Source: an uncultured Spirochaetales bacterium
GTDB lineage: Bacteria; Spirochaetota; Spirochaetia; Sphaerochaetales; Sphaerochaetaceae
Direction: 5' to 3'
Assembly: GCA_934276485.1 (NCBI GenBank)
Contig: CAKQTE010000022.1
Span: forward strand, 1 to 21,957
Length of the DNA stretch: 21,957 nucleotides
In this document: one piece after another, positions 1-5,875 of the stretch
Position numbering within the stretch: the stretch's first letter is position 1
How the letters are laid out: each line of letters begins with the position of its first letter
Translations under genes and position numbers: made by a program
The notes under the pieces: model-generated
What the model saw: the letters and a program-made list of their open reading frames with translations, nothing else
What the model was told of the DNA's origin: nothing
Databases searched by the model: none

Positions 1-299
1 TCAAGGGCATGGCAAGGCTATGGGGACGCAAGGTCAACGATTATGCATATTCAGAGTTCGTGAGGATCCTTGAGTGGATAGCATTGAGACATGGAACCGT
101 AATCGAAAGGGTTGATAGGTTCTATCCATCCTCACAGGTCTGCTCACGCTGTGGTGCACTGAATCATGATATGAAGGATCTAAGAAGGAGGACCTTCAAA
201 TGTGGAGCGTGTTCTTTGGAAATGGACAGGGACGAAAATGCCGCAGTCAATCTGAAGAACGAAGGATTGAGGATGCTTAATAAATTAGAAGTGGTTTAG
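1..299 (+). CDS. tnpB: TnpB RNA-guided endonuclease, C-terminal part (5' end off window)
   Basis: This is the last part of an IS605 OrfB/TnpB protein, the RNA-guided DNA nuclease that accompanies these transposons and is an ancestor of Cas12. The reading frame is open to the left edge (first full codon at base 3), so the true start is outside the window. Counting from the Met at base 9, a zinc ribbon is made by CSRC (45-48) and CGAC (65-68). It is followed by DRDENAAVN (73-81), which holds the third RuvC catalytic aspartate (D75). FYPSSQVCS just before the ribbon is also typical of the family. The C-terminus looks complete, and the stop codon sits inside the first hairpin of the putative omega-RNA. 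TnpB would act in the cytoplasm with that RNA to cut donor sites left by excision. Activity cannot be judged because RuvC I and II are not visible. Confidence 0.9.
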   Translation, partial: KGMARLWGRKVNDYAYSEFVRILEWIALRHGTVIERVDRFYPSSQVCSRCGALNHDMKDLRRRTFKCGACSLEMDRDENAAVNLKNEGLRMLNKLEVV

Positions 300-423
300 G
301 CCACTTATAAATAACTGAGGCCGGGCGGGCCTCAGAGGTTCGAGATGGAGTAAGACGCCTTCGGGTGCATTCATCGCTTGCAGGGCCAGAATCCAACAGG
401 CTTTAGCCGTTGGAGTACGTCAA
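1..423 (+). mobile_element. IS200/IS605-type element, 3' part
   Basis: The window opens inside an insertion sequence that carries a TnpB gene. The right boundary is placed after TCAA at 420-423. It is preceded by an imperfect hairpin in which CCAAC (393-397) pairs with GTTGG (409-413) and GGC (399-401) with GCC (406-408), with one bulged A (398) and a TTTA loop. An imperfect right-end hairpin with a bulged base, a short spacer and a TCAA-like tetranucleotide is the known layout of ends cut by the Y1 transposase TnpA. No tnpA is visible; it may lie upstream or be absent. The host gene downstream appears interrupted at base 424, which supports the boundary. The left end and its target motif are outside the window. 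Confidence 0.82.
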
Positions 424-440
424 AGATGATCCAGATAACA
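285..440 (+). ncRNA. Putative omega-RNA (reRNA) scaffold and guide of TnpB
   Basis: Known TnpB guide RNAs overlap the 3' end of tnpB, run to the transposon right end and take their guide from the flanking DNA. The same arrangement is visible here as successive hairpins: AAGTGG/CCACTT (289-294/301-306) spanning the stop codon; a perfect 8-bp stem CTGAGGCC/GGCCTCAG (315-322/328-335); a small UUCG-loop hairpin (356-359/364-367); and the right-end hairpin (393-413). After TCAA the predicted guide starts at 424 with agatgatccagataac, which is phosphoribosyltransferase gene sequence. The 5' end of the RNA and the guide length are inferred, not seen. Confidence 0.6.
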
Positions 441-880
441 AGACCAATAGTCCTCTTGCTCGTCGAGACAACGTATCGGGTGCATTTAGGTTCAATGGAA
501 ATCTAAATGGAAGAAACATCATCTTGTTGGATGACATCTTCACAACAGGGGCAACTGTTGAAGAGTGTATCAATGAATTGAAGATGAAAGGTGCCGGTAA
601 TGTAACTGTTCTTACTCTGGCAATAACTCAATTGAAACTGGACCTATCTTATAATTCAGAGGTTCTTAATCAGCTAAATAGACAATATAAGCTACGTTTT
701 AGCTCTAAGATTCTTAGGCCTTTCTATTCAGATCAAACCCCAGGGTCTCAGGACGTAAAGGATTATGACAAGTATTGTACAGAGCTCGAGGTTGCACTCA
801 CAAATGAAGTTCTTGACTTGCAACTTGGAAACAACGATTTTGACTTTGATATATATGATGAAAATGAGGTTTCTTTCTGA
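424..880 (+). pseudogene. ComF-like phosphoribosyltransferase, 5' part cut off by the IS element
   Basis: The frame encodes the C-terminal half of a type I phosphoribosyltransferase. LARRDNVSGAF is followed by the PRPP-binding loop LLDDIFTTGAT, with the two acidic residues and the TTGAT turn characteristic of the fold. It resembles ComF and related amidophosphoribosyltransferase-like proteins. About 90 residues follow, ending in a very acidic tail (DFDFDIYDENE). The N-terminal half expected in this family is missing, and homologous sequence begins exactly at the predicted transposon end, so the gene looks interrupted. The open frame can be extended to a TTG at 410 inside the element, giving 156 residues, but no Shine-Dalgarno is visible there. 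The other half may lie left of the window. A ComF-like role in DNA uptake is family knowledge only. The remnant is unlikely to be active. Confidence 0.7.
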
Positions 881-888
881 AAATCATC

Positions 889-947
889 AGTTATAACTGA
901 TAAAATCTATAAAAATATAGATTTATTAGTTATATATGATAAAATCT
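889..947. repeat. Pair of 20-base direct repeats flanking an AT-rich hairpin
   Basis: Two copies of an AT-rich word lie 39 bases apart (889-908 and 928-947). They share AGTTATA and GATAAAATCT and differ at two of 20 positions. Between them a 9-bp hairpin (903-911 paired with 916-924, loop AAAA) uses the end of the first copy. The stretch separates the phosphoribosyltransferase remnant from the DUF4143 ATPase and ends about 20 bases before the preferred start of the ATPase. It could hold the promoter or an operator. There is no GC-rich stem, so it is a poor terminator. Confidence 0.55.
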
Positions 948-968
948 GTTTGTAGCGAGGCTTTGCTG

Positions 969-2183
969 ATGATTAAGAGAGAGCGATACATTAGTCGTAT
1001 TAGACCGTTTATTGATACGGAGTTAGTCAAGGTTCTTACAGGAATCAGAAGATCTGGAAAGTCTGTAATGCTTGAGTTAATCAAGGAAGAACTTTTGACT
1101 AATGGTGTCGATCCTGCGAGCATAATATCAATTAACTTTGAGGATTTAAGCTTTTCACATTTGCAGAATTCTTTATCTTTGTATGAAGAGATTTGCAAAA
1201 GATCTAGAGAGATAGGAAAGAAAGTTTATCTCTTTTTCGATGAGATCCAAGAGGTAGAAGGTTGGGAGAAATGCATAAACTCATTCAGGGTAGCTCTTGA
1301 TTGTGACATCTACATCACTGGATCAAACGCCAAGCTTCTTTCTGGTGAACTTGCTACTTATCTTGGGGGAAGATATGTAGAATTTGTTATCTATCCATTT
1401 TCATTTGAAGAGTTTGTCGAACTATACAAAAGCGTCGTGCCAAATGAGACGATAGAACAATGCTTCAAGAAATATCTTTCTCTTGGAGGTATGCCATATT
1501 TGTCGAATATATCATTTTCCCCTGATGCAACAAAGCAATATCTTCAGGATGTTTTTGCATCTGTACTTCTTAAGGATATAGTGAAAAGAAACCAGGTTCG
1601 GGATGTGGATTTTCTTGAGCGTATCATTGAATATGTCATGACAAATATTGGAACTCCTCTTTCTGCTTCCTCTTTGTCTCGTTACCTAAAAAACGAAGGA
1701 AGGACTGTCGCTGTGGAGACAATTCTCAACTATATAAAGTATTGTTGTGACTCTTTTCTTTTTTATCGCGTGAAAAGAGAAGATGTACGTGGCAAGCAAG
1801 TACTTGCTTCCAATGAAAAGTTCTATATTGCAGATCATGGCATGAGAGAGGCTGTGTTTGGTGGAAATATGCGCGATATAAACCAAACACTGGAAAATAT
1901 TGTTTATATGGAGCTTGTTCGTAGAGGCTACTTGGTAACTGCAGGAAAAGTAGGTGACAAGGAAATAGATTTTGTATGCAAAAAAAACAATGACAAAATA
2001 TATGTTCAAGTTGCTTATCTTTTGGCATCTAATGAAACGATACAACGCGAGTTTGGTGTGTACAAACAAGTTCAGGATAACTATCCAAAGTATGTTGTAT
2101 CACTAGACGAGTTTGGTATGAGTCGAGATGGAATAAAGCACATTAATATTAGGGAATTTCTATTAATGGAGAAATGGAATTAG
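969..2183 (+). CDS. AAA ATPase with DUF4143 domain
   Basis: A 404-residue protein of the common prokaryotic AAA_14 plus DUF4143 family. The physiological role of this family is poorly known, and it is often found in accessory or mobile regions. The Walker A motif GIRRSGKS is at 25-32, the Walker B motif LFFDEI at about 88-93, and the sensor-like ITGSN at 116-120. The C-terminal third has the PD-(D/E)XK-like arrangement: E315, then EID at 332-334, then YVQV at 345-348. The usual lysine of the ExK motif is not present (QVA instead), so nuclease activity is doubtful. The Met at 969 is chosen over an upstream ATG at 936. Homologues begin MIKRE.Y...IRPFI, and a purine-rich GCGAGG lies about ten bases upstream; the 936 start would lie inside the AT repeat. 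It has its own transcription unit on this strand, with no clear terminator after it. Confidence 0.85.
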   Translation: MIKRERYISRIRPFIDTELVKVLTGIRRSGKSVMLELIKEELLTNGVDPASIISINFEDLSFSHLQNSLSLYEEICKRSREIGKKVYLFFDEIQEVEGWEKCINSFRVALDCDIYITGSNAKLLSGELATYLGGRYVEFVIYPFSFEEFVELYKSVVPNETIEQCFKKYLSLGGMPYLSNISFSPDATKQYLQDVFASVLLKDIVKRNQVRDVDFLERIIEYVMTNIGTPLSASSLSRYLKNEGRTVAVETILNYIKYCCDSFLFYRVKREDVRGKQVLASNEKFYIADHGMREAVFGGNMRDINQTLENIVYMELVRRGYLVTAGKVGDKEIDFVCKKNNDKIYVQVAYLLASNETIQREFGVYKQVQDNYPKYVVSLDEFGMSRDGIKHINIREFLLMEKWN

Positions 2184-2256
2184 AGGAATGCTATTTTCTT
2201 AATTGTTATCTTAATAACGTCATGTAAAACCAATAACAGTAATTATTGCCAAAGTA

Positions 2257-2284
2257 TTGAAATGTTGGTGTAAAAATGTATAAT
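2257..2284 (+). promoter_or_regulatory. Sigma70-type promoter of asd
   Basis: TTGAAA (2257-2262) and a perfect TATAAT (2279-2284) are separated by 16 bases. Transcription would begin near 2291, leaving a leader of only about 20 bases, which carries the AAGAGGG ribosome-binding site (2297-2303). Such a short leader leaves no room for a lysine riboswitch. Confidence 0.72.
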
Positions 2285-2311
2285 TTGTGTCCAAATAAGA
2301 GGGTTTAATTG

Positions 2312-3337
2312 ATGAACGAGATCAAGAAAATTAAGGTTGCTGTTATTGGTGCAACAGGTGCCGTTGGACAGGTTTTTATGTGGATGCTTTCCAATCATCC
2401 TTGGTTTGAGTTGAGCTATGCTACAGCAAGTGCCGCAAGAGTTGGCCAAAGATATGCAGCTACAGTTCATTGGGTTATGCCATTTGAGATGCCTGAAGCT
2501 ATCAAGGATATGGAAGTTAAGGAATTCAATTATGCAATGATGAAGGAAGAGGGCGTTAAGATTGTATTTTCAGCTCTTCCTGCTGCAGTTGCTCAAGAAG
2601 CTGAACCTCAGTTAAGAGCTCAAGGCTTCTATGTTTTTTCAAATGCTGCTGCAATGCGCTATGATCAGAATGTTCCAATCTTGATTCCAGATGCAAATGT
2701 TGAGCAGTTGGATCTAATCAGAGAGCAGGGTTATCCTCAGTCTGGTTTCTGTGTAACAAATGCTAACTGTGTTACAACAGGTCTTGCAGTTGCTCTAGCT
2801 CCTCTTAGACAATTTGGAATAAAGACAATTACAATCAATTCTTATCAATCTGTATCAGGTGCTGGATATCCAGGACTATCATCCTTTGATATCACTGATA
2901 ACTGTATTCCTTTTATCAAGGGAGAAGAGGAGAAGATTGAGAAAGAGATAAAGAAGATCCTATCAATCGATCCAGAGGTATTTGCATACACAGTTAGAGT
3001 TCCTGTTATGTTCGGACATCTAGAGACTGTATGGCTAGATCTAGAGCAAGATGTTAATGAGGAAGATATCATCAAGGCTTGGGCAGAGTTTAAGGAAGTT
3101 CAGGACTTGCCATCTACTCCAAAGCAGCCAATCGTATACTCAGCAGAGCCTACATTCCCTCAGCCAAAGTATGCATTCTGGGGACAGCCTAACGGTATGG
3201 TAGTCTATACTGGTAGACTCAAGAAGAAGAACGGAAAGATTGGTTTCTGTTTGCTTGTTAATAACATCGTTAAGGGTGCAGCTGGCGGTTCTATTCAGAA
3301 TGCTGAGGCATTTGTATCCCGATATGGCGTAAAATAG
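2312..3337 (+). CDS. asd: Aspartate-semialdehyde dehydrogenase
   Basis: Cytoplasmic enzyme that reduces L-aspartyl-4-phosphate to aspartate semialdehyde with NADPH, the branch point towards lysine/diaminopimelate, threonine and methionine. The 341-residue protein starts with a dinucleotide-binding loop GATGAVG (13-19). The nucleophilic cysteine is C153 in TNANCVTTG. SGAG (182-185) and the RVPVMFGH segment (R229, H236) supply the substrate-binding and acid-base residues. Sequence style and length fit the class shared by archaea, fungi and some bacteria rather than the E. coli-type enzyme. ATG 2312 is preferred over the adjacent TTG 2309 because it lies eight bases after AAGAGGG and agrees with the family start. 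It appears monocistronic, with its own promoter and a terminator about 170 bases downstream, and converges on the U32 gene. Confidence 0.93.
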   Translation: MNEIKKIKVAVIGATGAVGQVFMWMLSNHPWFELSYATASAARVGQRYAATVHWVMPFEMPEAIKDMEVKEFNYAMMKEEGVKIVFSALPAAVAQEAEPQLRAQGFYVFSNAAAMRYDQNVPILIPDANVEQLDLIREQGYPQSGFCVTNANCVTTGLAVALAPLRQFGIKTITINSYQSVSGAGYPGLSSFDITDNCIPFIKGEEEKIEKEIKKILSIDPEVFAYTVRVPVMFGHLETVWLDLEQDVNEEDIIKAWAEFKEVQDLPSTPKQPIVYSAEPTFPQPKYAFWGQPNGMVVYTGRLKKKNGKIGFCLLVNNIVKGAAGGSIQNAEAFVSRYGVK

Positions 3338-3348
3338 TGTTAACGAAC

Positions 3349-3413
3349 AAAAAATAACTTAAATGTATATTATATCTTCTTGAGATATAAAAAGATAGCT
3401 ATAGTTATTTTTT
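3349..3413. other. Nested AT-rich inverted repeats downstream of asd
   Basis: AAAAAATAAC (3349-3358) is perfectly complementary to GTTATTTTTT (3404-3413). Inside lies a second hairpin, TTATATCT (3370-3377) with AGATATAA (3383-3390) around a five-base loop. On the plus strand the outer arm ends in a T-run, so this could be a weak terminator just after the asd stop or a structured 3' untranslated region. The low GC content limits stability. A stronger terminator follows at 3506-3544. Confidence 0.45.
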
Positions 3414-3505
3414 GCTATTTTGATAAAAACGGCGATTTTTCTGTTTCGCACTCTAATTTTACGTGATATAGTTACCACAGAATAAAATTCGTTCCGTTAT
3501 ATATT

Positions 3506-3544
3506 GAGCTAGGCAAGGGGGTTGTGTCCTAGCTCTATTTTTTT
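3506..3544 (+). terminator. Rho-independent terminator of asd
   Basis: GAGCTAGG (3506-3513) pairs perfectly with CCTAGCTC (3528-3535). A run of seven T follows (3538-3544). The loop can form a further CAA/TTG pairing around GGGGG. The T-run is on the plus strand only, so it serves asd; its tail overlaps the last codons and stop of the convergent U32 gene. Confidence 0.75.
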
Positions 3545-5565
3545 GCCATGACAACTGTTTGGCAATTATCTACAAAGACATCATACAGGTCTCCATTCTG
3601 TTCAAGCTTGAAAGAATGGTGTTTGGTGCATCCTTTGCAATCAAGGCCAAGGCTATCATGACGGTAGCATGATCTAGATATAAACAGAGGTGGCAGAAAA
3701 TCTTTGATGATTGTTGGCTCAAATGGCCAAGGTGATGAGAATGAATCCCTTTCTAGCCATAAATATCCACCAACTAAATTGATCTCTTCATCAAGAAGCA
3801 AGTTTGCAGCTTCTCTATTGGATAGATATAGGTAGATGTCTGCAAAATACTTGTATTCAGGATGCGCTATGGCAAATGCAATCTGTCCAATATTGTTTAA
3901 TCCTATTCTTACATTCTCATGAGATTTAGCCACGTTATCCATCTTATCAAATAGCTTTTCTTCGTTGTATGTAACAGGAGGAAATGCCAAATAGAACTTG
4001 CCATCAATTTCTTTTCCTTCAAGATTCCATGGAGCACGAGTAGAGGAGATTTTCTCCCTTGAAGGAAGAATCTCTGCTTTGAGCTCTTTTGATATAGAAG
4101 GAGAATAGGTCTTGTTCTCTCTTTTGTTTGGCTTGATGCACTCATATGCACTTCTTCTGATGCGTTTGATCTCGCTTGCTCTGACAAATGGATGCCTGAA
4201 GCTTGATTTGTTGATAATCGCTAAGCTCTTGAGGGAAAATGTTGATGCTCCTGTTTGAGAAAAGATTCGTTCAAAAGCATCTTTGTAGTTCTCTTTCTCT
4301 CCTTCTGTGGCTTCTGTATCAAACTCTAGAGAATTCACAACAATCTTGTTATCGAATATCTCAACTTGAATGTCTATAGCTTGCTTTGATAGCGGAATAT
4401 CCAAAGATGGCGTTTTTTCTTTCATTGCACTATTGGATATTCGTCTAACCTCATCTCCAACGCAAATACCCTTTGTGTCTTCCAAGGCTAGAGTTATAAC
4501 ATTGTGTTCTCTCTTTAGAATATGGGAAGAGAATCTAATAGGAGAGATGTTTCCATCTTCGTCTTTGTGGAGAATCAACAATCCATCATATGGATTAATG
4601 GAAATATCTTCTTCGACTTTGATTGTGTTCCATCCTTTTGATACAACCCTTCCAGCTTTCTCCCCATAATGCCCTGTATAAACACCTGTATTAAGACACT
4701 TGTGTCCTGGACCTGAGTAATCAAGATAGCCAGAGCCTGATATTCTCTGGAAAGATGATTGCACAAGACCTTTATATAGCTCAGGATGAGCATTGTCGAT
4801 TATAGCTCTATAGTATGATGCAGTTGCTGCAACATACTCATTGCCTTTGAGTCTTCCCTCGATTTTCAATGAATCTATGCCAATAGCTTCGAGCTCTTTA
4901 ACAAGTTCTCCTGCGCACATATCTTCAAGAGAGAAAGGATATAGTTTCTTCCTATTCGTAATATCATTGAACCAAGTTCTACAAACCTGAGCACACTCAC
5001 CTTCATTTGCAGATCTCCCAGTTTTGATCTTTGATGCCATGCAAAGTCCAGAAAATCCATAGCAAAGGGCACCATGGATGAATACCTTCAATTCAACATC
5101 AGGGCATTCTTTTCTTATATGTTTGATCTCGTCAAGATTTAGCTCTCTAGATAGCACTACGCGCTCAAATCCAAGCTTTTGTAGTTCTTTAACGCCATGT
5201 ACAGTATGAACAGCCAATTGTGTTGATGCATGCAGAGGAAGAGATGGGAAATCTCTTTTGATTAAGCGTGCAACTCCCAAGTCCTGGCAGATGATACCAT
5301 CTGTTCCATACTCAGTTATTTTATCGAGTGTTTCATATACGCGAGCAAGCGTGGCATCATCAATTAGTGTGTTGATCGTTATATATGTCTTTTTGTTGTT
5401 TTTTAAACTGAACTCCCTGATCTTTGACAAATCTTCAAATGAGAAATTTCCTGCGCCTTTTCTTGCAGAGAAATCCTTAAGTCCAAAATAAACAGCATCA
5501 GCACCACTACGAAAAGCAACAAGTGCATTCTCAAGTGTGCCAGCAGGAAGAGCTAATTCAATCAT
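3535..5565 (-). CDS. U32 family protein (YhbU/RlhA-type) with C-terminal DUF3656-like region
   Basis: A 676-residue cytoplasmic protein of the so-called peptidase U32 family. Characterised members (RlhA, TrhP) are tRNA/rRNA hydroxylation factors rather than proteases. The N-terminal 300 residues form the TIM-barrel-like U32 domain, with LPAGTLENALVAFRSGADAV at the start. The signature region has HGALCYGFSGLC followed by GECAQVCR, giving four cysteines (168, 175, 191, 195) that in the family bind an iron-sulfur cluster. KIEGRLKGNEYV is also a family hallmark. The long C-terminal half matches the extended RlhA-like architecture, and a second cysteine pair (DCKGC) lies near the end. Which RNA it modifies is not visible. 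The ATG start agrees with homologues, but no good Shine-Dalgarno is seen upstream. The stop codon lies in the terminator of convergent asd. Confidence 0.87.
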   Translation of the reverse strand: MIELALPAGTLENALVAFRSGADAVYFGLKDFSARKGAGNFSFEDLSKIREFSLKNNKKTYITINTLIDDATLARVYETLDKITEYGTDGIICQDLGVARLIKRDFPSLPLHASTQLAVHTVHGVKELQKLGFERVVLSRELNLDEIKHIRKECPDVELKVFIHGALCYGFSGLCMASKIKTGRSANEGECAQVCRTWFNDITNRKKLYPFSLEDMCAGELVKELEAIGIDSLKIEGRLKGNEYVAATASYYRAIIDNAHPELYKGLVQSSFQRISGSGYLDYSGPGHKCLNTGVYTGHYGEKAGRVVSKGWNTIKVEEDISINPYDGLLILHKDEDGNISPIRFSSHILKREHNVITLALEDTKGICVGDEVRRISNSAMKEKTPSLDIPLSKQAIDIQVEIFDNKIVVNSLEFDTEATEGEKENYKDAFERIFSQTGASTFSLKSLAIINKSSFRHPFVRASEIKRIRRSAYECIKPNKRENKTYSPSISKELKAEILPSREKISSTRAPWNLEGKEIDGKFYLAFPPVTYNEEKLFDKMDNVAKSHENVRIGLNNIGQIAFAIAHPEYKYFADIYLYLSNREAANLLLDEEINLVGGYLWLERDSFSSPWPFEPTIIKDFLPPLFISRSCYRHDSLGLDCKGCTKHHSFKLEQNGDLYDVFVDNCQTVVMAKK

Positions 5566-5714
5566 AGAGCTAGCTTATCATAAAAGCGATTATCTCTACG
5601 AGATGTACATGTGAATTAAGAGAATGGAAAGAGCAGGGGCTTTTTGTAGCAATTCTAATGATTTGTATCTATTCAGATAATGACTTTTCTATGATATTTT
5701 CTTCAGTTTTTCCA

Positions 5715-5734
5715 ATACTAACTTTGTTTAGTAT
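5715..5734. promoter_or_regulatory. Inverted repeat ATACTAA-N6-TTAGTAT upstream of pckG, candidate operator
   Basis: ATACTAA (5715-5721) and TTAGTAT (5728-5734) form a perfect 7-bp dyad with a six-base spacer. A tentative promoter TTTCCA (5709-5714), 17 bases, TATATA (5732-5737) would place the dyad in its spacer, the classic position for a repressor site. The same half-site with its right flank recurs at the promoter of the binding-protein gene near 13150 (13 of 15 bases match). The regulator is unknown. Confidence 0.42.
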
Positions 5735-5842
5735 ATAGAGTTGATGTGTTTTTGTTATATTATCGATATTTTTGTAGCGACTTTGCCTAACTGTCTTGAT
5801 GAAACTCTGATTTGTATTTATTCTTTGAGTATTGGAATAGTA

Positions 5843-5856
5843 CCGGATATTTCCGG
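5843..5856 (+). other. Small leader hairpin before the pckG ribosome-binding site
   Basis: CCGGA (5843-5847) pairs with TCCGG (5852-5856) around TATT. CCGGATA occurs twice in a row here (5843-5849 and 5853-5859). The hairpin ends eight bases before AAGGAG, so it could affect translation initiation or mRNA stability. Confidence 0.4.
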
Positions 5857-5875
5857 ATACGATAAGGAGAATCTA

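Larger units (their letters stand above)
5566..5875. other. Divergent intergenic region between the U32 gene and pckG
   Basis: About 310 bases without a convincing gene. It must hold the start signals of both divergent genes. Recognisable elements are a 7-bp inverted repeat at 5715-5734, a small hairpin at 5843-5856 just before the pckG ribosome-binding site, and a short 5-bp hairpin (5592-5596/5600-5604). An open frame from TTG 5741 runs into pckG, but its first 45 codons do not look like protein of this family. I see no convincing -35/-10 pair for the U32 gene. Confidence 0.6.

Noticed and set aside
1686..2069. Minus-strand open frames of 100-127 codons opposite the DUF4143 gene
   Set aside because: Their products are Cys/His/Phe-rich with no family pattern and they mirror a well-supported gene on the other strand.
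2195..2220. Hairpin GTTAT-CTTA-ATAAC after the DUF4143 gene as a terminator
   Set aside because: The 5-bp AT-rich stem has no T-run behind it.
2184..2311. Lysine riboswitch upstream of asd
   Set aside because: The -10 box at 2279-2284 leaves a leader of only about 20 bases, and no riboswitch-like structure is seen upstream.
4370..4669. Plus-strand 99-codon frame inside the U32 gene
   Set aside because: No ribosome-binding site or recognisable motif; it is antisense to conserved U32 sequence.
5566..5606. TATGAT as -10 box of the U32 gene (5582-5577, minus strand)
   Set aside because: It would start transcription almost at the ATG and has no matching -35 at 16-18 bases.
5741..5875. N-terminal 45-codon extension of pckG from TTG 5741
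   Set aside because: The extension does not fit the family, and a strong AAGGAG precedes the ATG at 5876.
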